From Chytridium lagenaria (taxonomy: Eukaryota; Chytridiomycota; Chytridiomycetes; Chytridiales; Chytridiaceae), in the NCBI GenBank assembly GCA_025449115.1, contig JAHLKC010000193.1:1-54951 (forward strand): a stretch of 54,951 nucleotides of DNA, given 5' to 3'. The number at the start of each line of letters is the position of its first letter. Within the stretch, counting starts at the first letter, position 1. Under the pieces are notes generated by a model that worked only from the letters and a program-made list of their open reading frames with translations, had not been told where the DNA came from and ran no database searches. This document shows, piece after piece, positions 22,304-32,490 of the stretch. Both the position numbers and the translations under genes were made by a program.

Positions 22304-23406
22304 TCAGAGGAGTCGTTGTGACAAGCTGCGTATGTGGTTGGGTTGAGTTCCGCAACATCCGCCAATAATATCGACCTTCACTGCCATCGACGTCGCCATG
22401 CAGGCCTCTCCAACTAGCACTTTTACTGCGTCTGCAAACTCATCTCCCGATGACTTGTACTTTCCGTCGTGATCCGGCATACCGCAGCTTGGGCTGCACA
22501 TCACATAGATCTCGCCATCTCCAGAACGCGCCTTTATACCCTCAATGGCTTTTACAAGAGCCTTTAATGGCGATGAAAGAGAAGACGGGCCAAACCCACA
22601 GTTTAGCCCGAGAACCAACGGTATGCCTTCTGCGCGAACTAGGGCTATAATATCAGAAAGCAGCTCTGACGGACTTTGGCGCGGTGGGCATGGTGTTAAC
22701 CCATCCTCGTTTACTGCAAACAACAACGCCAGAGGAATTGATGTATCAAAAGCACCTCCTTCCGATTTCCTTTGCCGGTAAGCTTCCAGGACAGCGGCCA
22801 AGGCCAAATCCAATGATGGCGTATGATATATTGTCTCCAGCATTATCATATTGACGCCTGCATCAAGAAGATACATTGTCTGGTCTTTGAAGCTTGCATA
22901 AAGCTTGGCTTTGGTTTCTGCCGCATCTGTTGCGTCCGGATGGAACATGACTGACGTTGGACCGACGCTGCCTGCCACATACTTGGGTACCGCGTCTTGA
23001 TGCTGCTCTGAATATCGAGTGCATGCCTTTCTGGCGTGCTCAACTGAAGTCTTATGTTAAGGTCAGTGCAATTTGAATGAAATGCTGTTACTTGATTTAG
23101 CAGTTGCACCCATTCCTTTAAAGGTAGGTCTTTTGGTGCAAGTCGTTCCTGGTCGACGGCGTTGGAGCAGAATGTATTGGTAGTGATGACATCGGCTCCA
23201 GCCTCCAGGTAACTTTGATGGAGGTCAATCACCCATTCAGGACTCTCCAGAGAAAGAGCATCAAGGTTAGTGCCAAGCAGCTCGGTGATCGATAAAGCCT
23301 TATTCGTTGACGCCAACCTAATGCATTCTCTCAACATCGTTCCAAGGGCCCCGTCGCCGAGAAGCGGCCGACTCTTCTCTCTCAGGGCTGCATGCAGTGC
23401 TGACAT
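22304..23406 (-). CDS. Stand-alone homocysteine S-methyltransferase
   Basis: A single homocysteine-methyltransferase domain protein of about 340 residues, starting MSALHAALREKSRPLLGDGALGTML. Conserved features are ITTNTFCSN, VAGSVGPTS and the zinc ligands in LGLNCGFGPS and the C-terminal IIGGCCGTQPNHIR. It resembles S-methylmethionine/AdoMet:homocysteine methyltransferases (Mht/Sam4, MmuM-like); the methyl donor cannot be told from sequence alone. One intron lies about 23043-23093, and the splice needs a one-base correction to link LLNQ to the HARKACTRYSEQHQD frame. It lies 360 bp upstream of MetH in the same orientation, so the two homocysteine methyltransferases are neighbours. Confidence 0.87.
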
Positions 23407-23891
23407 GTGTTCAAACCACCAGTAAATTATGTAAAAAATCAGGGAACCCCGCGTTATGCAATGATAGTATATTTCGATATTCAAGGATACAAACCAAAAA
23501 AACAGCAAAACAGCTTTCATTTCCCATCTTCCTTGACAGCCCTGTCTCGCCGCTTTCCAAGCTTCTTTGTTGCTCCAGCAGGAGTCTTCATATCAACTCC
23601 ATATTTCCATTGTCGCGAGGCGTCCTTCAACGCTTGCATTGGCTTTCCTACCTCTGACCTTCACACCATACGAGATGAAGAAAAGGCACGCCTTTTCAGA
23701 TGATCCCAAGGCTTTAGCCATACATACTTGACCTTCCCCATTTAGGTAGGACAGAATTTATTTTGGAGCTTCTGCTATTTTTTAAATCATGGAAGGAAGA
23801 AATAAAAATAAATAAAATACCTTTCAGTTTTATCTTTCATTTTAACAGATTTGTTGTATAGCTGATCCCAAAGGGCAGCTCTTGAAATTTG
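23407..23891. other. Intergenic region, 5' of the homocysteine methyltransferase
   Basis: No convincing gene. It contains the promoter side of the methyltransferase and the 3' flank of acetyltransferase 1. Confidence 0.45.
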
Positions 23892-25059
23892 TTACTCTCC
23901 CAGTGCCCAAACCCCAATCCAATTCCTTGCTGCACACGACTCGCGTGTAAACCCAATCCGTCGGAACAGCGATTGACTCGCGACATTCGTATCCGCAATA
24001 TAACAAAACGGTACAAATACTTCCATCACCTCAGACTGTGTTGCCCCCGTTATTTGTTTTATCCATTCTCGCTGAGCAGTGGCGAGAGACGCTACACAAA
24101 TGTTCGCGAGACCACGGCGTCGGTGCGTTGAAATGGTGGACGTGAGGCCAACTGCAAAGTTTGTGTGGGTCAAAGACCAGGCAACCATGGAGCCCTTTTT
24201 TGAAGTGTTTGAGGATTTAAGGCGAATTGCTCGACTAAGGGAGGCCATGGGTTGTTGCGAGAGGAGTAGTTTTACGTATGCTTCGGGGTAGTCAGCTGTG
24301 GAGTATTCCCGGACCTTTATCAATATTGGAGAAATAATAAGAAAGAGAGAGATAAAAACAAGAATGCACCTGGTCATAGTCTTCCACATTAACCACATCC
24401 ATAACATAAACGTCCCCGGTGTCTGCGTCCGTCCAAGTATCTCCCAGTTTTTTTACGCCCGAAAACTTTATACGAGCAGGAAGCTCAAACATTCCATGAT
24501 CCGATTCTTCCCACTCTGGTGTTGAAATCTCTCTGACGATGGGGATGTACCTGACGTCAACAGTATGCAGAAATACAAACCGAGGCTCATAATCCTCCGG
24601 CAAATCTGTTGTCGTCTTAGTCATCGTGACGTCTATCTCTCGGAACGATTCTTCTATCGTATCCTTCACGAGTCGTCTTTGCGCATCTCCAGAGTCACAT
24701 CCAGGCCCATCACGGAACCAAAATGACATTCGTGGTTTTTGTAAACACATGATGCCCAACACATCTTGCGAAGATGAAACATGACTTGTTGTAATCCTTT
24801 GGCCTGCGTCGTTAAGCGCGTCCTTCACGATGACGTACAAAGCAGGAAGAGGCAGCTCTGTGGGTTTCGTAATTTGCTTCGAGCGCAGGATTTGATCGAG
24901 ATGTACTAAGAATAGACCGACAAGTCCGAATTGACGACCTTCCGGCCCTGATGCTTTTGCGATGCACGAGAGAACACTACAAATAGTTGATTCGGCATCA
25001 GATTGAAGCAGGTTCTGAAGCGGGATCAGATGCCTGAGAGTTTTTGATGAGATGCTCAT
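23892..25059 (-). CDS. GNAT-like acyl/acetyltransferase, paralogue 1
   Basis: Two exons (24370-25059 and 23892-24314) join in phase at YDQ|VREYST to 370 residues. The start is the ATG at 25059 (MSISSKTLRH), chosen because paralogues begin at the equivalent place. The N-terminal half is a conserved domain with GRQFGLVG, FWFRDGPG, DVRYIPIVREIST and KKLGDTWTD. The C-terminal half is a GNAT fold with the acetyl-CoA loop THRRRGLANICVASLA and the closing motif NVASQSLFRRIGF. By architecture it resembles glycine-N-acyltransferase-like/FR47 enzymes, in which a divergent N domain precedes a GNAT C domain. The substrate is unknown. The frame is intact. Confidence 0.75.
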
Positions 25060-25603
25060 GACGGAAGGGTCGTTTCTGTTGAGTAGCAACTCTGGTCTAT
25101 ATTTGTCAGCGTCATTTTTTTTTTTTTTTAAAACGGTAGCAGCTGCCGAAGAAACTCGACCACAGCTTAAAAAAACCGTGATTTCAGGTCTGTAAACAAA
25201 AAAAAAGGGAAATAGTGATTAGCTTATCTTTTACAAAAAGCCTGGAGAACACGACTTGCATGTCGCAATGTCATATATAATAGTATGAATCTATCGTGGG
25301 CAGTGGTACCCCATAGGAGCAGGAGGACAGTCTATTTACCGATAGGGATATTCGTTAATACATCTCGCCGATATCTGTGACCTCGACAAAAAAAGAAGAG
25401 GCAATATTAAAAGCGAGATGAGCCTACTGGACTTCAGGCCACCCCAATACGTCCTCTCTGCAGGCTGCCAAGTTGTCACATTCAAAGCTAATAAAGGCCC
25501 GTTGCGTACACAGTGCGCGATAAATAAACTTAAATCACGAAAGACGGCAGCGCAATCGCTGTAAAATATTACTTTAAAAGATGTGTTCGACAAACTATTA
25601 ACT
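25060..25603. other. Spacer between acetyltransferase paralogues 1 and 2
   Basis: AT-rich, with a T-run near 25117-25130. No gene supported. It includes the upstream region of paralogue 1. Confidence 0.5.
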
Positions 25604-26726
25604 CTAATTCAACATTTTCACTCCCATCCAATTTCTCATAGGACAAGGAGCCCTCACAAACCCAGCCCTCTTAAACAACGTGAAACTCGCTACATTATAA
25701 TCCGCTATGAAACAATATGGTCTCAGCGCGTCCGTCACGCCTTGCTGTTCTCCTGCAACCATTTTTATCCATTCTCGCTGAGCCTCTGCTATCGACTCGA
25801 CACAGATATTTGCAAGACCGCGTCTCCGATGGGTAGAGACAGTCGAGAGAAGGCCGAGGGAAAGATTAAGGTGGGATACAATCCAGGCTACCATAGTTCC
25901 TTTCTTTGATGATGCCGTGGGGGTTTTAATGCGGATTGCTCTGCTGAGGGAGACCATGGGTTGTTTGGTGAGGAGTTGCATGAGATAATTAGGGTCGTAG
26001 TTGACAGTGGAATATTCGCGGATCTTGAATTTAAGTTTCACCTCAGTATAAAAAGCTACATACCTGATCATAATCTTCAGCGTTTACAGTATCTAATTCA
26101 AACACCTCTCCAGTTTGTAAATCTGTCCACACATCTCCCAATTTCTTCGCACCAGTGAATAAAACATCTTCAGGTAGTTCGTAAACGCCGTATGAGTCCT
26201 CTCCCCATAGTGGAGTGGATATTTCTTTGATAATCGGCACATATCTCATATCCACACAGAACAAGAATACTTGTCCAGGCTGAATGTCTCCATGTTTATC
26301 CACAGTTGTTGATTTCACTTCATTGATCTCCTGAAAGCATTCAAGTAGAACACCTTTTACGAAAGATTTTTGTTCATCTCCAGCGTCTGCTCCAGGTCCA
26401 TCCTTAAACCAAAACTGCAGCCGTGGCTTTTGAATGAGAGCAAACCCTACAAAGTTGTCGTCTACATATAAAGGTGCGCTTGCTTCATCGGCATTTTTCA
26501 CAATCATGAACATGAGCGGAATGATATCTACGAGACCGTCTGCGTCGGGTGGGTGAAGGGAGATTCGATCGAGAAGAACGAGAAGCTGGCCCATGAGCCC
26601 GAATTGCCGTGACTCTGGTTGCTGTGCATGGGCTAGAAGGGAGATGATTTTATGGATAGTCGATTTGACATGGCTCGAGCGAAGAAGGCTCTGAAGTGAG
26701 CGAAGGTGCTTGACGGGGTTGGTCAT
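25604..26726 (-). CDS. GNAT-like acyl/acetyltransferase, paralogue 2
   Basis: Two exons (26064-26726 and 25604-26023), 360 residues, with the same intron position and phase as paralogue 1 (YDQ|IREYST). The intron is only 40 bp. It starts MTNPVKHLRSLQSLL. Shared motifs are SRQFGLMG, FWFKDGPGADAGDEQ, DMRYVPIIKEIST, KKLGDVWTD, the acetyl-CoA loop THRRRGLANICVES and NVASFTLFKRAGF. It ends RNWMGVKMLN. Orientation and spacing indicate a tandem duplicate of its neighbours. The frame is intact. Confidence 0.75.
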
Positions 26727-26884
26727 GGTTGGGGCAGGTTGGAGAGGTTGATCCTTACTAATATTTTTCACTTTTCCATGTCGGAGTTTGAAAAAAAGAG
26801 CCAGCACATTTTTTTGAGTTTCTTATGTTTTCCATTTTCAGCCTGGGTACCCGTTAATATTCCCTGACTTCAGCGCTTGAGGCC

Positions 26885-28035
26885 TCACGTGGGCCTCACT
26901 CCCATCCAATTCCGTCGTGGACACGGCGCCAGTACAAATCCAATTTTCTTAAATAACGTCTGACTTCCAACATTCCCATCCGCTACAAAGCAATACGGCC
27001 GGAAGTTTTGCACTATTTCATGTTGTTCCCGAGCTGTCTTGATGACAAATTCCCTTTGACCCACAGCGAGTGACTGGATGCATATGTTTGCAAGACCGCG
27101 TCTTCGGTGAGATTTTTCCGTCGAAAGAAGACCCATAGATATGTCAGGATGGCTAAGGATCCACGCTACCATGGCACCCTTTTTTGAGGTTAACGTTGTC
27201 GACGGAGACTTTAAACGGATAACACGACTGAGCGAAACAAAGGGTTCTTCGGACAAAAGCTGCATGAGGTGAGATGCAGGGTAATCGATCGTAGAGTGTT
27301 CTCTGACCTAAGGTTCCTTAAAACACGAAAGCATCACTTATGTAAGGTACTGACCTGGTCGTAGTCATCTGCGTTAATGAAATCCATCTCGAAATCCTCT
27401 CCGGTAGTGGGGTCTGTCCATATGTCTCCAACCTTTTTTGCATTTTCAAACATGATATTTGAAGGTAGCTCCAAAACACCGTATCCGTCCTCGCTCCACA
27501 CAGTGGTCGATATCTGACGTATAACTTCCTCGTATCTCACATCCATGCAATGTAAGTCGACAACCGACGCTTGCGATTCCATGATGGCAGAGCCGGTAAT
27601 TTGGGCAACAGAGAGGGCTTCTGTAAGAGCCTCCTTAACGAGATATTGTTGCTCAAGCCCAACATCGCTTGTCTCGTCACCCGGCCCATCTCGGAACCAG
27701 AAAACAAACTCCTTTAAGCTTACTATAACGAACCCAGATACACCGTTATCAGATCCAAGATTCTTTGAGTTTAAGCCTATCCATTTTTTATCTTTGGCGT
27801 CTGCGATGATCATGAAAATGGATGGTAGAAGGTCCATATAGTCAGCTCCAACCAATTGCCGTTTAGTAATGCGGTGAAGAACAGCAAGCATTTCGCCAAC
27901 AAAAGCATACTGGCGCCCTTGTGCACCTTGAGCCCGACAGAGATGATGGAGAACACTACGGATGGTCGATGACGGGTCACTTTGGAGCAAGTCTCTCAGC
28001 GAGCGTAGGTTCTTGAGCTGCATGGTTTTGCTCAT
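26885..28035 (-). CDS. GNAT-like acyl/acetyltransferase, paralogue 3
   Basis: Two exons (27355-28035 and 26885-27307) give 367 residues, with the intron again at YDQ|VREHST. It starts MSKTMQLKNLRSLRDLL. N-domain motifs are GRQYAFVG, FWFRDGPGDETSD, DVRYEEVIRQIST and KKVGDIWTD. The GNAT loop is SHRRRGLANICIQS, with NVGSQTLFKKIGF near the C terminus. It is the most diverged of the three complete copies in the N domain (extra residues around 27770). The frame is intact. Confidence 0.75.
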
Positions 28036-28086
28036 TAAAATTTGTTACATTTGTTGATGATCATACCTGTTTTCGTTGAGGCAACC

Positions 28087-28350
28087 TTATACAAGTTCAG
28101 GGAGGGTCGTTTGATGAGGAGACTCTAGGATAACTTGATCAGACTCGCGAGCAACAGAAATTGACTCAACGGATTGTTTGAGGAGTGGGTGGAGGTGGAT
28201 CCAAACGACAGTCAGCAAAGGAACGGAAGAGGGATTGCCCTCCACGTCAATGAGTTCACCGCTCATCCTGTTGCGCGTGCGTTGATGTTCGCGCTGATGT
28301 TGACGGCGCGAACGCTCGTTTGAAGAAACCGACTCAAATGGAGACGGCAT
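28087..28350 (-). CDS. Small hypothetical protein
   Basis: An 87-residue frame from ATG at 28350. It begins MPSPFESVSSNERSRRQ with an Arg/Gln-rich N terminus, has one moderately hydrophobic stretch (SVPLLTVVWIHLHPLL), and ends TTLPELV. I do not recognise it. It lies 51 bp downstream-side of acetyltransferase 3 on the same strand and might also be an upstream exon or uORF of that gene. Confidence 0.35.
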   Translation of the reverse strand: MPSPFESVSSNERSRRQHQREHQRTRNRMSGELIDVEGNPSSVPLLTVVWIHLHPLLKQSVESISVARESDQVILESPHQTTLPELV

Positions 28351-28382
28351 CGATGGAACGAAAAATGAGAATGAAGGTTATA

Positions 28383-28479
28383 AAAATTCCCATGCCTTGA
28401 TGAAAAGCAGTCTAGACTCTTTTCTTTATGCAAAATTCCCATGCATTGATGAAAAGTAGTCTAGACTCTTTCTTTATGC
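28383..28479. repeat. Tandem duplication of a 49-bp unit
   Basis: Two adjacent copies (28383-28431 and 28432-28479) begin AAAATTCCCATGC and end CTTTCTTTATGC. They differ by two substitutions and one missing T. Each includes TCTAGACTC. They lie just upstream of the small minus-strand gene starting at 28350. Confidence 0.9.
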
Positions 28480-28699
28480 CGGTGACGTGGGATTCTTTTC
28501 TGGTTTCATTAATTTATTTAATAGTTACATATGTACATATTTTACATACGCCACCATTATTCATAAACGTGAGCATTAATTATTCAAATCTACCCCTTTA
28601 TTAAATGACATAATATAGGAAAAGAAGGAAAGAAAAAAAAGAAATCTTCGATACGTAAATACCTTGTAATTCTCCGACGTATAATTACTCGCTAAAAGG
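28480..28699. other. AT-rich intergenic stretch
   Basis: AT-rich with A-runs. No gene seen. It leads into the TATA box at 28700. Confidence 0.5.
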
Positions 28700-28707
28700 T
28701 ATAAAAG
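28700..28707 (+). promoter_or_regulatory. TATA box followed by pyrimidine-rich leader
   Basis: TATAAAAG is followed by about 130 bases of strongly C/T-rich sequence up to the ATG at 28840, the arrangement of a strong fungal core promoter. It supports transcription to the right. Confidence 0.6.
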
Positions 28708-28839
28708 GGGCACCCTTGCCCCCTCCCCTCGCTGTTCAATTTCTTTCACTCACCAAACTCCTTCCTCAACCTTTCTTACAAACCCACTACTCTTTAGACC
28801 AAACCTTCACTCTCCCTCCCATCATCCTCTTGTACGCCA

Positions 28840-29780
28840 TGCTGTGCCAGCGCAGGAAGAAACGCCGCAAAAAAGCGACTTTGTCAACCCATCCACCTCC
28901 CAGTCCTGACCCATTCATTCCATTACCTTGCTGTTGATACCGGTTTTGAGACATCAATTATGTTACTTGGGTGAGTTTGATCGTCAGACTCTCTTTATAA
29001 ATACCATCATGCAAATTCTCACATCCCCTTTTCTTTTCCAACACGTCAGCGAATCTTGCCCTGGCCCTCTTTCCTTCTCGGAAGACTTTACTCTTGACAC
29101 GCACACTTGTGCCCTTTTGTCTGATAGGCAAGGTGAGACTCCCAGTGCTGATATCCACACAATCACATCCTCTCTCCACCTCTCTCTACCTGCCTGCCTA
29201 CCACAACCATGCACTCTCCTTTCTGCAAACATCGCGACAATTTCCATCAATCTGCCCATCCACCCTCCTCCATCACATCTTTGTATTAACCGCCCTTCTC
29301 TTACTCCTATCGTATTCCCTCAAAAGGAGGCATGGTGGTGCTAATGGCAAGAGGCGATCCAACACCACAAAACATGCGGTGCTAAAAGCGAACGTCGGTC
29401 AACGAGATGGCGGAGGACCAAGGACAGGAGAGAGTGTTGAGCCTTTATGGATCTTCATGGTAAATACCCTTAGTTTTGGTTTTAATGAACTCCCCCATCC
29501 AATTCCTCTTCTTTTCTCCCTCAACCTCCCCTTCCCCATCTTCATTAAACAGAGGCTCCTTCCACTGGCGAACCATGTCATCGATCTTTCTGGTCAATGT
29601 TGCTCTGATGGTGCACAGTTCACCCAAACTGATGCATTGTCTCCTGGGGACAGAGACTGTGAGAGTATCGACATGTGGTTGTCTACGCCTACTCTTTCCG
29701 CCAACACGATTCGTTACAAGTTTCAAATTGACACGACGAAGTCCTTTTCGGAGGAGAAAACCGTCGTGCGCCTGCGATAA
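28840..29780 (+). CDS. Possible single-pass membrane protein
   Basis: The best-supported part is one frame from about 29049 to 29780 with an in-phase 93-bp GT-AG intron at 29460-29552. It encodes ANLALALFPSRK, then a hydrophobic helix (IFVLTALLLLLSYSLKRR, about 29278-29330), a basic/Gly segment (RRHGGANGKRRSNTTKH) and a soluble tail ending SFSEEKTVVRLR. The 5' exon from 28840 and its joins are unclear: an ATG frame rich in Lys/Arg stops at 28937, and introns at 28972 and 29130 are possible. I do not recognise the family. Confidence 0.35.
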
Positions 29781-29892
29781 GCGGCATGCTTGTAAGTCTT
29801 TGACTGATGCTTTTGAAACTGGTGTTGAAAAAGGGAAGCTAACCGTCTTTTTACTCTGCCTCGACTCTACCCTACCCCATTTACTCTATTAA

Positions 29893-30338
29893 TGTTTCCT
29901 TATTACTCGATATCAATATTTTATGATGAATAAAGAGCAACCTTATAAGAAATATGTATAGAGATAAAATGTTTAACTCAAGATCGCATTGTGTCAATGT
30001 TATAAAACCATTGGTATTTTCATCGCTTCAACAACACCACGGCCTTCTCGCAGCCAAATATTTAAAAAGTACACACAATACGAAGTAAACCAAACAAAGA
30101 AATAAAAACCAGGAAAGCAAGAGAATAAAAAGGAATTGCGGGCAAGAAAAAGTAAAGAAAGGGAAAAGGGTTTGGTCAATGGTCTTGATAGTTTTAAACC
30201 CGTCGCAACAAAGTCATCCTGGCTTAAGAACATACGACAATTGCCCTTTAGTTTCTCGATCGCACCGTCCAAAGGAGGGGCCAAGAATAGGGGTATAAAA
30301 GAAAAAAGAAGGAAAGCTTGAAGTCGACTGTGCGTTCT
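29893..30338. other. Intergenic region
   Basis: AT-rich convergent 3' flanks with T- and A-runs. No gene supported. Confidence 0.5.
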
Positions 30339-30659
30339 TTACTGAGTACAAGCCCTGTCGAGGGTCCCCTTGAGCTCAATCAACCTGCCTTGCAACACTG
30401 AAATCTCAGAACTAGGGCAAGCAGAGATGACGGGTGTAAGCACTCTTGCGAGGTTGTCGACATTGCAGGCCTGGCATGCGTTTGATGGAGTGAAACCGGA
30501 ATTCCAGCCTCTGAGGACGCAGGGGAAGCTGGCAAGGTAGGCGTTGGCGGCGGCTGAGACGCGGTTGTCGGAACATACGGGAGGAGGGCCTGAGGGGGCA
30601 GCGCTTGTAATGACAGCGATGAAGGCGAGGAGGAGAGCGAGGATGAAGGTGGACTGCAT
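30339..30659 (-). CDS. Small secreted six-cysteine protein
   Basis: A 106-residue protein starting at the ATG at 30659. The N terminus MQSTFILALLLAFIAVITSA is a textbook signal peptide with a likely cut after SAAP or TSA. The mature part has six Cys (VCSD, PCVL, ACQAC, ACPS, ACTQ), a number that would allow three disulphides. The same frame is open upstream but has no signal peptide there, so this start is preferred. No known family recognised. Small secreted Cys-rich proteins of fungi are often surface or host-interaction proteins, but nothing here shows that role. Confidence 0.7.
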   Translation of the reverse strand: MQSTFILALLLAFIAVITSAAPSGPPPVCSDNRVSAAANAYLASFPCVLRGWNSGFTPSNACQACNVDNLARVLTPVISACPSSEISVLQGRLIELKGTLDRACTQ

Positions 30660-31102
30660 GTTCGATTGTTGTGGGGTAGTTGAGTTCAATGAAGGCGTCG
30701 GATAGAGTGCGAAAATTCTGAAGAAATATTGAGGGGACATGGGGCCTTTATAAGCTAGCTGAGACTTTTTCTCTTTTCCTTGCTCCTCCGAAATCCAGGG
30801 GGGCGGCACATGCTCCCAAACATAACCAGAGTCTGACTGACCTTCACGGCGTGCTTTTCGGCAAGGTCCAACTCCAACCTCCGCATTTTTATAAATAGCC
30901 CTGGTACTTGCCCCGTCAAACTTGACAACTAGAGTATTTTCAAGCAAGTTGACAAGCATCATCAGAACCTTGTCGTGATGATGGAGAAACTATTAGAAGG
31001 ACGAGGTGGCTGGGTGGCTTTAGGAATCCCGCTCTTTGCTCTTTACCTAACGACTGACAACTAGACTCACATTAATCTTTATTATGTTTGTTACATCTTT
31101 AT
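30660..31102. other. Upstream region of the secreted protein gene
   Basis: No gene seen. A TTTATAAGC string on the minus-strand promoter side near 30748-30757 could act as a core promoter. Confidence 0.35.
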
Positions 31103-31501
31103 TTATGTCTTTAATATTTTCCTGTTTCCAACGATGACGCCCATCCAGCAACATTTCTGACTGCACGCCCTGTACCCAACTGCCCTAAACATGGAAAGGC
31201 TCGGCTCATTATCATCTGAAACGAAACAGTACGGATAAACCTTCCCACCGTCTTTGCAGCTCTTCATGCTTTCCTTTATCCATTGAACGTGTGCGGATGT
31301 AATGGCTCTAGCACAGATGGATCCAAGACCTCGACGACGAAAGTTTTGGTCTGTAGAGACACTTCCAATGCTCAAGTTGTTGTGAGTAAGGCACCGAGAG
31401 ACAGGTCGGCCTTTGGTGGCGGGATTGGGCGCCGCCGGGTCTACAAGACGGATTACTCGGCTGAGGTTAACGGAAGGCTGTTCCGAGACTGTTTTCAGCA
31501 A
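31103..31501 (-). pseudogene. Orphan C-terminal GNAT piece of the acetyltransferase family
   Basis: About 130 residues align with the C-terminal exon of the three complete paralogues. They include the LSRVIRL lead-in, the loop NFRRRGLGSICARAI, and EPSLSMFRAVGY with CCWMGV near the end. The N-terminal domain (GRQFGLVG, FWFRDGPG, WTD motifs) is not found upstream to 32100. It lies 3 kb from the main array and on the same strand. Most likely it is a truncated duplicate. A functional short protein is possible because this exon is open. Confidence 0.65.
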
Positions 31502-31598
31502 TCTAGTAGTACATGTTAAGATGGAAAGTGTGAGACTCCAGTGGACATACCAGCCCCAAGTCTTGTTCGCAAACAGTATCCATTATGATTTCGGATGA

Positions 31599-31600
<2 letters not shown>

Positions 31601-31629
<29 letters not shown>
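31601..31629. repeat. (TGA/ATG)n microsatellite
   Basis: About ten uninterrupted TGA triplets. On the minus strand this gives a run of His codons in a spurious open frame. Confidence 0.9.
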
Positions 31630-32490
31630 TGACGCCAGAAAACTCCGCCATAGCCCTAATATGCAGCTATAATCTTTCTGCCTTGACGGATTACCCAACA
31701 TCCCGTTGTCAGGCCTATTTTGCGAAAGCGTGGATCCGCCTACCAATCTGCTACTGAGGCTAGTATGCGTGAGGCACCATGTGGCATGTGACAATAGTGG
31801 AACGTGAATGGCCACGTACACGGACGACCCGTGTGAGGCTCCAAAACTGTTGTTGGGTGAAAGGCTTTGTAACGTAGGCTCGCGCAAGTCAAGGATTCCT
31901 TGCGTTAATATCTGTCGAAATAATGGTTCACGTTGGATATCGCAAATGCAACATAACCACCATCTCGTGAAGATGTCTTTATACCACCGCGTATCAAAAC
32001 CAGAAAAATGCAAACAGTCGTCTTCCTTGTTCATCGGACTGTCCACCCATAATCTTCAACGTCCAACCTTTTCGTTTAAAACTATTCACACATTTCAAAT
32101 GCTTCCCTAAAGGAGTCATTAAGTGGATGTTCTTGTGCGGGATCCGTCAACCGATCTGAAAATGGAGTTGCGAGGCCTGCCACGGAACCAAAAGTTGGCC
32201 CGTCTTCCCAACTCTAAATAGCAAAACGCAACAGACTTATCCATAATGAGTCCAAGGGTTACAGTAGAGGCGTCCATGCGACAGCACCCAATCAGGATGT
32301 CTTATTGGGAGGTACGCTGACTTTAAAGTGATGGTAACGATAGACAAGTTAACGGCCATGATGGGGGTTTTTTTCTGAAACAGTATCCACTGGGTTAGCG
32401 GAAATGGTGTGAATGAAGGCCCTTATAAGTCGGAGAAGCTGATGCTCTTCATCAATTTTTTTTTGGTGAAAAAGATAAGGCATTGGACGA
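31630..32490. other. Intergenic region
   Basis: I see no supported gene. Open frames on both strands lack domains and splice logic. Confidence 0.45.

Noticed and set aside
31516..32046. Minus-strand open frame with a His run next to the orphan GNAT piece
   Set aside because: The His run is only the TGA microsatellite read on the other strand, and the rest has no domain or splice logic.
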